Shown piece by piece: positions 39,234 through 47,749 of a stretch of DNA of 64,000 nucleotides. Source of the DNA: Streptomyces sp. A2-16 (GTDB taxonomy: Bacteria; Actinomycetota; Actinomycetes; Streptomycetales; Streptomycetaceae); NCBI RefSeq assembly GCF_018128905.1, contig NZ_CP063808.1, positions 6,944,001-7,008,000 on the forward strand, read 5' to 3'. How positions within the stretch are numbered: position 1 is the stretch's first letter; every line of letters starts with the position of its first letter. Below the pieces are notes generated by a model. It saw nothing but the letters and a program-made list of their open reading frames with translations. It did not search any database and was not told the origin of the DNA. Position numbers and translations under genes: made by a program.

Positions 39234-40975
39234 AGCCCCGCCGTCTGTTCGCGTCCCTCACGGCCGTCCTGACGGCGGCTTGTGCGCTCGCGCTGCTCCC
39301 TTCCAGCAGCGCGAGCGCCCACCCCCTCGGCAACTTCACCGTCAATCGCTACGACGGTCTGGTCGCCGCCCCCGGCCAACTCCGCGTCGACCACGTCGAG
39401 GACCTCGCCGAGATCCCGGCCACCCAGGCCAAGCCGGACATCAAGCGGCTCGGCATGACCGAGTGGGCCGCCCAGCGGTGCCGTGCGGCCGCGGAGGGCG
39501 GCAAGGTCACCGTCGACGGCCGTGCGGCCGCCCTGACCGTGCGGACCAGCCACGCGCGCGTGCGTCCCGGTCAGGCCGGCCTCGACACCCTGCGCGTGGA
39601 GTGCCGGCTGACCGCCCCGCTGCCCGAGGGCGCCACCTTCTCCCTCGGCTTCCACAGCGCGGGCACCGACTCCGGCCCCGGCTGGCGCGAGATCACCGCG
39701 CGCGGCGACCGGATGACGCTCGCCCAGTCGGACGTGCCCGAGAAGTCGGTCTCGGACGAACTGACCACGTACCCGCAGGAGTTGCTTTCCTCCCCCGATG
39801 ACACCGTGACCGCCTCGCTGCGGGTGCGGCCCGGCGGCCCGGCCCTCGCCGAGGAGCGGTCCAACGCCCCCGCCGCCTCCGTGCTGCCCCGAGGCGCGGA
39901 CCGCTGGACCCGGGCCCTGGACTCCCTGGTCGCCCGGCACGACCTCACCGTCGGTTTCGCGGCGGTCGCCCTGCTCATCGCGGTCGTCCTCGGTGCGATG
40001 CACGCGCTGGCCCCGGGCCACGGCAAGACCCTGATGGCCGCGGTGGCGGCGGCGCGCGGCGGCAAGGCCCGGATGAAGGACGTCCTGCCGCTGGCCGCGT
40101 CCGTGACCGTCACCCACACCCTGGGCGTGGTCGCGCTGGGCCTCCTGGTCGCGGCGGGCTCGGCGGCGGCTCCCTCGGTGATCGCGTGGCTGGGCATCGC
40201 GAGCGGGGTGATGGTGACCGCGGCCGGGGTCACCCTGCTGCGCCGGGCCCTGCGCACCCGAGCGCACCAGCACGGACACGGGCATGCGCACGGGGACGGG
40301 CACAGGCACGACCACCCGCACGACCACACCCACCCGCACGACACCGGTGAGCACGAGCAGCACGAGCAGCACGAGGAACGCTCCCTGGTCCTGGTCGCCG
40401 CCCACACGGAGACGGCCCCGGCCACGTCGGACGCGCACACACACGCCCACGCCTCCACCCACACACCGGGCCACACGCACGACCACACCCACGCACCGGG
40501 CCACACGCACGACCACACCCCCGGCCACACCCACACCCACGACCACGATCACGACCACCCCCACGACCACGACCACCCCCACACCCTGGAACACACCCAC
40601 GGCGGCTTCACCCACACCCACGCCGTCGCCCCCACCCTGCGCGGCACGATCCTCCTCGGCTTCGCCGGCGGCCTCGTGCCCAGCCCCTCCGCCGTCGTGG
40701 TGCTCGTCGGTGCCGCCGCGCTCGGGCAGGCCTGGTTCGGCCTGCTGCTCGTCGTGGCGTACGGCGTCGGGCTCGCCCTGACCCTGACCGCGGCCGGATT
40801 CGCCGTCGTCAGGCTGGGCAGTGGTGTCACACGACTGCTGGACAGGCGTCCCCGTCTGGCCGCGAGCCCGCTGACCGCCCTGGTGCGCAGGACCGCACCT
40901 CTGATGTCGGCGTTCGTCGTGGTGGCTCTCGGGGCAGGATTGGTGCTCAAGGGGGCGGCATCCGCACTCGGCTGA
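39230..40975 (+). CDS. NicO/RcnA-like nickel/cobalt transporter with His-rich loop
   Basis: A 581-residue membrane protein, starting with a GTG that overlaps the TPR stop. It has a signal peptide ending SSSASAHPLGNFTVNRYDG, an extracytoplasmic domain of about 200 residues, then helices. The metal-pathway motif is MHALAPGHGKTLMAAVAAARGG (about 257-275). A loop at about 345-465 contains dozens of His and Asp residues, including tandem PGHTHDHTHA units. The final helices contain GFAGGLVPSPSAVVVLVGAAALG. NicO/RcnA relatives export nickel or cobalt, while some are uptake systems (family knowledge). The N-terminal HPLGNFTVN domain is common in actinomycete members. A metal-export or metal-delivery role for the whole operon is inferred. 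Confidence 0.92.
   Translation: MKPRRLFASLTAVLTAACALALLPSSSASAHPLGNFTVNRYDGLVAAPGQLRVDHVEDLAEIPATQAKPDIKRLGMTEWAAQRCRAAAEGGKVTVDGRAAALTVRTSHARVRPGQAGLDTLRVECRLTAPLPEGATFSLGFHSAGTDSGPGWREITARGDRMTLAQSDVPEKSVSDELTTYPQELLSSPDDTVTASLRVRPGGPALAEERSNAPAASVLPRGADRWTRALDSLVARHDLTVGFAAVALLIAVVLGAMHALAPGHGKTLMAAVAAARGGKARMKDVLPLAASVTVTHTLGVVALGLLVAAGSAAAPSVIAWLGIASGVMVTAAGVTLLRRALRTRAHQHGHGHAHGDGHRHDHPHDHTHPHDTGEHEQHEQHEERSLVLVAAHTETAPATSDAHTHAHASTHTPGHTHDHTHAPGHTHDHTPGHTHTHDHDHDHPHDHDHPHTLEHTHGGFTHTHAVAPTLRGTILLGFAGGLVPSPSAVVVLVGAAALGQAWFGLLLVVAYGVGLALTLTAAGFAVVRLGSGVTRLLDRRPRLAASPLTALVRRTAPLMSAFVVVALGAGLVLKGAASALG
40464..40520 (+). repeat. 30-bp tandem repeat in His-rich loop
   Basis: The segment at 40464-40490 recurs at 40494-40520, period 30 bp, encoding PGHTHDHTHA-like units of the metal-binding loop. 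Shorter CACGACCAC repeats continue to 40610. Confidence 0.8.
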
Positions 40976-41033
40976 GCTACGTTTGTGAAGAAATCATGCG
41001 AAGTCGAGCGGAGTGGCGAATTGGGGGACATCC

Positions 41034-42614
41034 GTGTCCGAAGAACCGGGCAGTGAGCGACTGATCGCGGGCCGCTACCGTCTCCTGTCGCCGCTCGGCG
41101 AGGGCGGCATGGGAACCGTGTGGCGGGCCCGTGACGAGGTGCTGCACCGCGAGGTCGCCGTCAAGGAGGTGCGCGCGCCGCACGGACTGGCGACCCACGA
41201 GGTCGACCGGATGTACGCCCGTCTCGAACGGGAGGCGTGGGCGGCGGCGCGGGTCGCCAACCGCAATGTAGTGACCGTGTACGACGTGGCCACCGAGGAC
41301 GGCCGGCCGTGGATCGTCATGGAGCTGGTGCGCGGCATCTCGCTCGCCGAACTGCTGGACGCGGAGGGTCCGCTCAGCCCGCAGCGCACCGCGCACATCG
41401 GCGCCGAGGTGCTCTCCGCGCTGCGGGCCGCGCACGAGGCCGGGGTCCTGCACCGGGACGTGAAGCCGGCGAACGTCCTGCTGTCGAACGACGGCCGGGT
41501 GGTGCTCACCGACTTCGGCATCGCCCAGGTGGAGGGCAGTTCGGCGCTCACGATGACCGGCGAGGTCATCGGCTCGCCCGAGTTCCTCGCCCCGGAGCGG
41601 GCGCTCGGCCGCACCCCGGGCCCGGAGTCCGACCTGTGGTCGCTGGGCGTGCTGCTGTACGCCGCCGTCGAGGGCAACTCCCCCTTCCGGCAGAACACCC
41701 CGCTGAGCACCCTGCGCGCGATCGTGGACGAGGAGCTGCCGCCGCCGTACCGCGCCGGTCCGCTCACGCCGGTGATCGAGGGGCTGCTGCGCAAGGATCC
41801 GGCCCAGCGGCTGCCGGCCGAGCGGGCCGAGCAGGAGCTGCGGATCATCGGGGCCGGTGGCACGCCCCGGGCGGACGCCGTGCAGGCGGGGCCGTACGCC
41901 CCGACCGTCGCGGCACCCTTCCCGCAGGAGCCGCCGACCGCCCCGTACCGGCCCGCTCCCACGCCGGTCTCCACCCCCACCACGGATTCCCGGCCCCCGG
42001 ACCGCAACCGCCGCGCCGCCGCCTTCCTGGTCGTGGGCGTGGTGGTCCTGGCGCTGGCGATCGCGGGGCTGACGTACGCGCTGCTGAACCGTGACAACGG
42101 CGACAAGGGCGGGGAGACGGCCAAGGACAGCGGCCCGGCGGTGAGTTCTCCCGCGTCGCCGACCAAGACCGACGAGACCGGTGAGCCGACCCCGTCCCCG
42201 AGCGAGAGCAAGACGACGAGCGCGCCCCCGCCGCAGTCGGTGGCCGTGGCGCTGTCGGGCTCGAACACCGACTACGAGGGCAGCTGTCCGCCGGACAGGT
42301 CCGCGGCGCCCAGCTTCACGGCCACACTGACGGTCGGCCGGCTCCCGGCGACGGTGACCTACCGCTGGGTGTCGAAGAACGGCTCGGTGAACGGCAACTG
42401 GAAGACGCTCACGTTCCCGGCCGGTGGCGGGAAGACTCAGGAGGACAGGCGGTTCGTCACCACGCAGGACGACAGCGGGACGTTCCAGGACACCATCAGC
42501 GTGGAGGTCCGCGAGCCCGTGGAGAAGACGTCCAACTCGGTGCCCTTCTCGCTGACCTGCGTGACGGAGACCCCGACCGGCACCGGCGAGGCCTCCCCCA
42601 CTGCGTCCCCGTGA
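41034..42614 (+). CDS. transmembrane Ser/Thr protein kinase
   Basis: A 526-residue PknB-like kinase. The glycine loop is LGEGGMGTVWRA, the lysine lies in EVAVKEVRA, the catalytic loop is LHRDVKPANVLL (near residue 140), DFGIAQVEG opens the activation loop and GSPEFLAPE is the P+1 site. A Pro-rich juxtamembrane region leads to a single helix (AAFLVVGVVVLALAIAGLTYALL, near 330). A Thr/Ser/Pro linker and an extracytoplasmic domain with two Cys (YEGSCPPDRS ... SLTCVTE) follow, probably an Ig-like fold. The GTG at 41034 follows GGGGGACATCC. It lies 58 bases after the NicO gene and might be co-expressed with that system. Its ligand and substrates are unknown. Confidence 0.95.
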   Translation: MSEEPGSERLIAGRYRLLSPLGEGGMGTVWRARDEVLHREVAVKEVRAPHGLATHEVDRMYARLEREAWAAARVANRNVVTVYDVATEDGRPWIVMELVRGISLAELLDAEGPLSPQRTAHIGAEVLSALRAAHEAGVLHRDVKPANVLLSNDGRVVLTDFGIAQVEGSSALTMTGEVIGSPEFLAPERALGRTPGPESDLWSLGVLLYAAVEGNSPFRQNTPLSTLRAIVDEELPPPYRAGPLTPVIEGLLRKDPAQRLPAERAEQELRIIGAGGTPRADAVQAGPYAPTVAAPFPQEPPTAPYRPAPTPVSTPTTDSRPPDRNRRAAAFLVVGVVVLALAIAGLTYALLNRDNGDKGGETAKDSGPAVSSPASPTKTDETGEPTPSPSESKTTSAPPPQSVAVALSGSNTDYEGSCPPDRSAAPSFTATLTVGRLPATVTYRWVSKNGSVNGNWKTLTFPAGGGKTQEDRRFVTTQDDSGTFQDTISVEVREPVEKTSNSVPFSLTCVTETPTGTGEASPTASP

Positions 42615-42621
42615 GGGGGGA

Positions 42622-43416
42622 TCAGGCCGCGCTGTTCAGGGCCGGGAGGTAGCCGCCGGACTGGCCGGCCGCGGTCGGGTGGTAGGACTCGCCGATGTTG
42701 AGCAGGTTGAGGCTGTGCAGCCAGGCGCTGCCGGAGCACAGTTCGTGGCCGGTGAAGGTGCCGCGGACGTCGGCCCAGGTGAAGCCGTGGTTCGCGGCGC
42801 GCTTGGCGATCGCGGTGTCGAGGTAGTCGGCGGCACCGTTGATCGCCTTCCGCTTGGTCTCGGAGAGACCGAGGCAGGTGGTGCCGAGCTTGTAGAAGCG
42901 GGGGTAACCGAGGACGACCACATGGGCGTTGGGGGCCCTGCTGCTGATCGCCGAGTAGACGTTGTCGAGTTGGCCCGGGAGGGTGGAGTCGACGTACGCC
43001 TTCGCGGTGTTGATCCGGGACAGGCAGGAGCTGTCGGACTGGAGCACACAGGTGGTCATGACGTCGGCGAAGCCGGCGTCGTTGCCTCCGATGCTGATGG
43101 AGACGAGAGCGGTGGCGGAGCTGAGCGGGGTCAGCTGGTTCGCCAGAACATCACCCGTACGAGCGCCCGAGCAAGCCGTGAACGCGAACGACGAGGGTGA
43201 GTTGGCGGCCGCCCAGAGGTAGGGGTAGGCCTTCGTGCTGCGCTTGCAGTCGCCGCTTGAACCGATGTAGCCGGCCGAGCCGACGCCCGAGGAATACGAG
43301 TCGCCCAGGGCCACGTAGGGGCCTTCGGCGGCGTGGGCGGTGCCTGTCCCGGTGAGGACGGCGGCGAGGGCGAGGAGGAGCGAGCCGACGTACGCGGCAA
43401 ATCGGGAACGTCTCAT
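42622..43416 (-). CDS. secreted SGNH-fold lipase/esterase
   Basis: A 264-residue protein with a signal peptide (AAYVGSLLLALAAVLTGTGTAHA). The GDSL block reads VALGDSYSSGVG, the GGNDAGF block carries the oxyanion Asn, and the C-terminal ESYHPTAAGQ carries the catalytic His. Six cysteines are spaced as in Streptomyces extracellular lipases of the SGNH family. It should hydrolyse acyl esters outside the cell. From memory it matches the S. coelicolor extracellular lipase SCO1725 in type and neighbourhood (after a Ser/Thr kinase). The start is ATG 43416 behind AAAGGGAGG; the reading to 43464 adds a non-signal leader. Convergent with the kinase (7-base gap) and divergent from the subtilase. Confidence 0.95.
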   Translation of the reverse strand: MRRSRFAAYVGSLLLALAAVLTGTGTAHAAEGPYVALGDSYSSGVGSAGYIGSSGDCKRSTKAYPYLWAAANSPSSFAFTACSGARTGDVLANQLTPLSSATALVSISIGGNDAGFADVMTTCVLQSDSSCLSRINTAKAYVDSTLPGQLDNVYSAISSRAPNAHVVVLGYPRFYKLGTTCLGLSETKRKAINGAADYLDTAIAKRAANHGFTWADVRGTFTGHELCSGSAWLHSLNLLNIGESYHPTAAGQSGGYLPALNSAA

Positions 43417-43481
43417 GGAACCTCCCTTTAGCAGGATCTCTGCCACAACCGTCGTAGCAAGCACACGAATCGACGGGAAGT

Positions 43482-43514
43482 GTCCATGCCAAAATCACCA
43501 ATGATTTCGTGGAC
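43482..43514. promoter_or_regulatory. nested inverted repeats in lipase-subtilase divergent region
   Basis: AAATCA-CCAA-TGATTT (43492-43507) is a perfect 6-4-6 dyad lying inside an outer GTCCA (43482-43486) / TGGAC (43510-43514) pair. The 277-bp gap has unusually A/T-rich bases here. The nested dyads make a plausible control site for one or both exoenzyme genes. The rest of the gap shows nothing I can name. Confidence 0.4.
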
Positions 43515-43693
43515 ATGACAGGTTTGTTGACTCCCCCTCAACTCCCTTGTTCTACCCCCGTAGATGGCCCAGCCTTTACCCCAGCCGAGAGCGGAACGCG
43601 ACGCTCCCGGTCGTGTACGCGATCACGCGCACACCCCCCACGGACGCGCGCCCGACCCAGGCACGCGTCGCCCATGAGGAGGACTCCCTCGTA

Positions 43694-44902
43694 ATGGCAC
43701 AACTGCGTAGCAAGAAGCTCCGGTTCGCCGCGACAACCATCCTGGCGACCACCGCCCTCGTCGGCGGACTCACCGCTCTGCCCGCCACGGCCGCCCCGGC
43801 CGAGGGCAGGGTCCTCGCCGCCGGCTCCCCCACGGCCGTCAAGGACAGCTACATCGTCACCCTGAAGAAGAACGCGGGCTTCACGTCCTCGTCCAGCAAG
43901 GGCAAGGGGCTCATCAAGGAGTACGGCGGGACGGTCGGGAAGACCTTCCGTTCCGCGCTCAACGGCTACACCGCCACGCTCTCCGCGACCGAGGCGAGGA
44001 GACTCGCCGCGGACCCGTCGGTGGCCTCCGTGGAGCAGGACCAGACCGTCCGACTGGCCGACACCACGCAGTCCAGCGCCCCTTGGGGCCTGGACCGCAT
44101 AGACCAGACCGCCCTCCCGCTCTCCGGCACGTACACCTACCCCGACACCGCGGGCAGCGGCGTCACGGCGTACGTCATCGACACCGGCGTCCGCATCACC
44201 CACAGCCAGATCAGCGGCCGCGCCTCCTACGGCTACGACGCCGTCGACGGCGACACCACCGCCTCCGACGGCAACGGCCACGGCACCCATGTGGCCACCA
44301 CGATCGCGGGCTCCACCTACGGCGTCGCCAAGAAGGCGAAGGTCGTGGCGGTGCGCGTGCTCGACAACGCCGGCTCCGGCACCACCGCGGGCGTCATCGC
44401 GGGCATCGACTGGGTCACCGCCAACCACTCCGGTCCCTCGGTCGCCAACATGTCGCTCGGCGGCGGCGCGTCCACCACCCTGGACACCGCGGTCAGGAAC
44501 TCCATCGCGAGCGGCGTCACCTACGCCGTCGCGGCCGGCAACAGCAGCGCCAACGCCTCCTCCTACTCCCCGGCCCGCGTCACCGAGGCGATCACCGTCG
44601 GCGCCACCACCAGCACCGACGCCCGGGCCAGTTACTCCAACTACGGCTCGGTCCTGGACATCTTCGCGCCCGGCTCCTCGATCACGGCGGGCTGGTACAC
44701 CAGCGACACCGCGACCAACACCATCTCCGGTACGTCGATGGCGACCCCGCACGTCGCGGGCGCGGCCGCGGTCTACCTCGCCGGCCACACCTCGGCCACC
44801 CCGGCGCAGGTCGCCACGGCCCTGGTGGGCGGGGCCACGTCGAACGCGGTCACCAGCCCCGGCACCGGCTCGCCCAACAAGCTCCTGAAGCTCGTCCCGT
44901 AG
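43694..44902 (+). CDS. secreted subtilisin-like serine protease (S8)
   Basis: A 402-residue preproprotein. Signal peptide: FAATTILATTALVGGLTALPATAAP. Inhibitor I9 prodomain: KDSYIVTLKKNAGFTSS to VASVEQDQTV. Catalytic Asp: TAYVIDTGVRITH. His: DGNGHGTHVATTIAG. Oxyanion Asn region: SGVTYAVAAGNSS. Ser: SGTSMATPHVAGAAA. The length and lack of a C-terminal domain fit the simple proteinase K-like S8 enzymes of Streptomyces. It should degrade extracellular protein. ATG 43694 (MAQLRSKK) is about 12 bases after GAGGAGG. Upstream in-frame readings lack a signal sequence. A strong terminator follows at 44916. Confidence 0.97.
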   Translation: MAQLRSKKLRFAATTILATTALVGGLTALPATAAPAEGRVLAAGSPTAVKDSYIVTLKKNAGFTSSSSKGKGLIKEYGGTVGKTFRSALNGYTATLSATEARRLAADPSVASVEQDQTVRLADTTQSSAPWGLDRIDQTALPLSGTYTYPDTAGSGVTAYVIDTGVRITHSQISGRASYGYDAVDGDTTASDGNGHGTHVATTIAGSTYGVAKKAKVVAVRVLDNAGSGTTAGVIAGIDWVTANHSGPSVANMSLGGGASTTLDTAVRNSIASGVTYAVAAGNSSANASSYSPARVTEAITVGATTSTDARASYSNYGSVLDIFAPGSSITAGWYTSDTATNTISGTSMATPHVAGAAAVYLAGHTSATPAQVATALVGGATSNAVTSPGTGSPNKLLKLVP

Positions 44903-44915
44903 GACCCGAACAGGT

Positions 44916-44948
44916 GGCCCCCGGAGGTGTCCCACACCTTCGGGGGCC
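44916..44948 (+). terminator. terminator after subtilase gene
   Basis: A 15-bp stem (one G-U pair) is formed by 44916-44930 and 44934-44948 with the three-base loop CCC, 14 bases past the subtilase stop. Confidence 0.8.
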
Positions 44949-45051
44949 CACATCCGTGTCCAAGTCCGTACCAGTCGGCCTTGACGGCTCCTATGGCACT
45001 GCGCGACATTGAAGCCCGGCATCCGGCGCTTTCTGGGGGGAAACGTCGCTC

Positions 45052-45441
45052 ATGCACACCACACGCACATCTTCGACCGCGCCCGGCAGAGACCTGACGC
45101 CGCTGCTCGCGGGCGCCGCGACCGCCGTGGGGGGACTGGGCGCGCTGCTGGCGCTCACCGGTTCCGACTCACCGCTGCGCGCCCCGCTCACGCTCTTCTT
45201 CCTGCTCGCGGCGCCCGCCGCCGGTATCGCCGCCGCCCTGCGCGGCTTCGATCCGTTCGCCCGGGTGCTGACCTCGCTGGCCGGGTCGGTCGTCCTCAAC
45301 ATGCTGGTGGCCCAGGGCATGCTGGCCACGCACCGCTGGTCGGCGCGCGGCGGTGTCGTGGCGATGGCCGTGATCAGCGCCCTCATTCTCCTGCTGGTGC
45401 TGATGCGGCGACGCCGCACGGCGAAGGGCCGGGACCTCTGA
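45052..45441 (+). CDS. small multi-pass membrane protein at head of glycan locus
   Basis: A 129-residue membrane protein with four predicted helices: LLAGAATAVGGLGALLALTG, LTLFFLLAAPAAGIAAALRG, VLTSLAGSVVLNMLVAQGM and VVAMAVISALILLLVLM. It ends in a basic RRRRTAKGRDL. No family is recognised. GGGGGG lies about 11 bases before the ATG. Its stop is one base from the GTG of the acyltransferase-like gene, so the two form a unit at the head of the surface-glycan locus. A role as a small helper or anchor in glycan assembly is inferred from position only. Confidence 0.75.
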   Translation: MHTTRTSSTAPGRDLTPLLAGAATAVGGLGALLALTGSDSPLRAPLTLFFLLAAPAAGIAAALRGFDPFARVLTSLAGSVVLNMLVAQGMLATHRWSARGGVVAMAVISALILLLVLMRRRRTAKGRDL

Positions 45442-45442
45442 C

Positions 45443-46564
45443 GTGGACATCAGCGTGTACCGCCCCGGCGAGCTGAGCGCGGCCGACCGGGTGGCGTGGA
45501 CGGCCCTGCAGTCCAAGGCGCATCTCCAGGGTTCACCGGGGCTCGCGAACCCTTTCCTGTCCCCCGAGTTCGCGCTCGCGGTGGGCCGGTGCAGGCGGGG
45601 TGTGCGGATCGCCGTCGTACGGGAGCAGGGCGAGCCCGCCGCGTTCCTCCCCTTCCAGCGGACCGCCGTGGGTGTCGGCCGGGCCGTCGGCCTCGGCATC
45701 TCGGACGCCCAGGGACTGGTGCACCGGCCCGGATTCACCTGGGACGCGCGGGAGTTGCTGCGCGCCTGCGGGCTCGCCGTCTGGGAGTTCGATCATCTGG
45801 TGGAGGGTCAGGGGCCGTTCGAGGAGGCGGCCTCAGCCCGGTTCGCCTCCCCGGTCATGGACGTCGACCAGGGGTACGAGACCTATCTGGCCGGACTGCG
45901 GGAGCGCTCACCGAAGTTCACCCGCACCACGCTCGCCAAGGAGCGCCGGCTGGCCCGCACGGCGGGCGAGGTGCGCTACGTCCACGACGAGCGCGACCCG
46001 GCCGCCCTGCGCACCCTGATGGGCTGGAAGTCCGCCCAGTACCGCAGGACCGGTCGCAGCGACCGCTTCGCGCACGAGTGGATCACCCGGCTGGTGGAGC
46101 AGCTGTTCCACACCCGCTCCGAGCCGTTCGCCGGGATCCTCTCGGTGCTGTACGCCGGCGGGAAGCCGGTCGCCGCCCACTTCGGGCTGCGCACCGAACG
46201 CGTCCTCGCGTGCTGGTTCCCGGCGTACGACCCGCAGTACGCGAAGTACTCCCCGGGCCTGATCCTGCATCTGCGCATGGCCGAGGCGGCCGCCGCCGAC
46301 GGCGTCGCGTACCTCGATCTGGGCCGGGGACAGAAGGAGTACAAGGACTCCCTGAAGACACGGGAACTGACCGTGTCGGAGGGGTGGGTGACCCGCCGGC
46401 ACCCGGTCGCGGTCGGACACCGCGTCCGCCGGGTTCCGGTGCGGGCACTGCGCAACGCCGTAGTGGCACGACCGGAGCTGTTCGCACCCGCCGACAGGCT
46501 GTTGAAGAAAGCGGGAAAGATCCGCTCCGGCGTGACTGTAACGGTCAAACCAACAAAAACGTGA
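45443..46564 (+). CDS. CelD/BcsL-like GNAT-fold acyltransferase
   Basis: A 373-residue soluble protein. It has the pattern of the CelD/FemAB-like GNAT group: NPFLSPEFALAV, VAVVREQGEPAAFLPFQR, then the LRERSPKFTRTTLAKERRLAR helix, GILSVLYAGGKPVAAHFGLRT, AYDPQYAKYSPGLILHLRMAEAAAADGV, and the closing YLDLGRGQKEYKDSLKT. Members act in cellulose and other exopolysaccharide pathways, probably as acyl- or aminoacyl-transferases (family knowledge). The function here is inferred from the following glycosyltransferases. The GTG start is one base after the previous stop. A 363-bp gap separates it from the next gene. Confidence 0.85.
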   Translation: MDISVYRPGELSAADRVAWTALQSKAHLQGSPGLANPFLSPEFALAVGRCRRGVRIAVVREQGEPAAFLPFQRTAVGVGRAVGLGISDAQGLVHRPGFTWDARELLRACGLAVWEFDHLVEGQGPFEEAASARFASPVMDVDQGYETYLAGLRERSPKFTRTTLAKERRLARTAGEVRYVHDERDPAALRTLMGWKSAQYRRTGRSDRFAHEWITRLVEQLFHTRSEPFAGILSVLYAGGKPVAAHFGLRTERVLACWFPAYDPQYAKYSPGLILHLRMAEAAAADGVAYLDLGRGQKEYKDSLKTRELTVSEGWVTRRHPVAVGHRVRRVPVRALRNAVVARPELFAPADRLLKKAGKIRSGVTVTVKPTKT

Positions 46565-46927
46565 GGCCTCGTTCCAGGTCTTGCCATACGGGTCCAATCG
46601 TCAATACCGTCATACATCACACCCGCATCGTCCCGTCATCGAGCGGCTCTAGGGGAGGGCTCAAGGACCGCGACGGTGGGTGCGGGGCGCGGTAGGGGGG
46701 TGCCGTGCTCGGTGACCGCACTTGTGACCGAGTCGTGCCGCGCAACCGGCTGTCGTTTCTCGGAAAAAGCACAGCACGACGGCGGTCGGCCAGCTTTTGC
46801 CAGCTCACCCGGCACGTACGGAGATTCCTTCCGGCATGCCGCGAGTGAGAACCCCCCTTTCGAACCGGAGCAACAAGCCGGACCGCCCAGGGGCGGGCGG
46901 TCCACCGGACGAGAGGGAACCAGACTC
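46565..46927 (+). promoter_or_regulatory. 363-bp leader region of glycosyltransferase operon, with hairpin and inverted repeat
   Basis: No gene fits in this gap. CTCGGT (46708-46713) and ACCGAG (46727-46732) form an inverted repeat that also contains two GTGACCG direct repeats. A strong hairpin, GGACCGCCC (46880-46888) with GGGCGGTCC (46895-46903) and a six-base loop, lies 25 bases before the first glycosyltransferase start. It may lie in the 5' leader and affect translation or read-through from upstream. Less G/C-rich sequence at about 46575-46620 may hold the promoter. The site of transcription start is unknown. Confidence 0.45.
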
Positions 46928-47749
46928 ATGAGTTCAGTTCTGCGCCCGGCGGCTGCGGGCCAGGATGTGCCGACAGCCAGCCAGTACCGGCCGATCTCCA
47001 CTCATCTGGCCATTGCGCCACCGGTGAGTGTGGTCATACCCGCCATGAACGAGGCGGAGAACCTTCCGTACGTCTTCAAGACCCTGCCCGACTGGATCCA
47101 CGAAGTGGTTCTGGTGGACGGCAACTCCACGGACGACACCGTCGCGGTGGCCCGTGAGCTGTGGCCCGAGGTCAAGGTCGTGAAGCAGCACGGCAAGGGC
47201 AAGGGGGATGCCCTGATCACCGGGTTCGAGGCCTGCACCGGTGACATCGTCGTCATGATCGACGCTGACGGCTCGGCCGACGGCAACGAAATCGTCTCCT
47301 ACGTCTCCGCCCTGGTCTCGGGCGCGGACTTCGCCAAGGGGTCCCGCTTCGCCAACGGCGGCGGCACCGACGACATGACCTTCATCCGCAAGCTCGGCAA
47401 CTGGGCGCTGTGCACCATCGTCAACCGCAAGTTCGGCGCCCGCTACACGGATCTCTGCTACGGCTACAACGCCTTCTGGCGGCACTGCCTCGACAAGATC
47501 GACCTCGACTGCACGGGCTTCGAGGTGGAGACCCTGATGAACATCCGGGTCGTCAAGGCGGGTCTGAAGGTGCAGGAGATACCGAGCTACGAGTACCTGC
47601 GCATCCACGGCGCCAGCAACCTGCGGGCGGTCCGGGACGGTTTCCGGGTGCTCAAGGTGATCCTCGGGGAGCGGTCCAACCGGCGTGCGCTGCGCCGCCG
47701 CGCCCACCACTCTCCGCTGCTCGACTCGCGCCGGGGAGAGGTGTCTTGA
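46928..47749 (+). CDS. family 2 glycosyltransferase (first of two)
   Basis: A 273-residue GT-A enzyme. Nucleotide-sugar motifs are VSVVIPAMNEAENLPYVF and VLVDGNSTDDTVAVAREL. The metal-binding DXD is in IVVMIDADGSADGNEI near residue 110. KGSRFANGGGTDDMT and TDLCYGYNAFWR are acceptor-side elements of the dolichol-phosphate mannosyltransferase-like group. No membrane helix is seen, so it likely works at the inner face on a lipid-linked acceptor. The ATG follows GAGAGGG at about 12 bases. Its stop overlaps the next gene (TTGA). It begins the tightly packed glycan operon of two GT2 enzymes, a deacetylase and a flippase fusion. Confidence 0.92.
   Translation: MSSVLRPAAAGQDVPTASQYRPISTHLAIAPPVSVVIPAMNEAENLPYVFKTLPDWIHEVVLVDGNSTDDTVAVARELWPEVKVVKQHGKGKGDALITGFEACTGDIVVMIDADGSADGNEIVSYVSALVSGADFAKGSRFANGGGTDDMTFIRKLGNWALCTIVNRKFGARYTDLCYGYNAFWRHCLDKIDLDCTGFEVETLMNIRVVKAGLKVQEIPSYEYLRIHGASNLRAVRDGFRVLKVILGERSNRRALRRRAHHSPLLDSRRGEVS

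Noticed and set aside
40264..40625. Possible CRISPR-like repeat array
   Set aside because: The short repeats are in-frame His/Asp codons without unique spacers; they encode the metal-binding loop.
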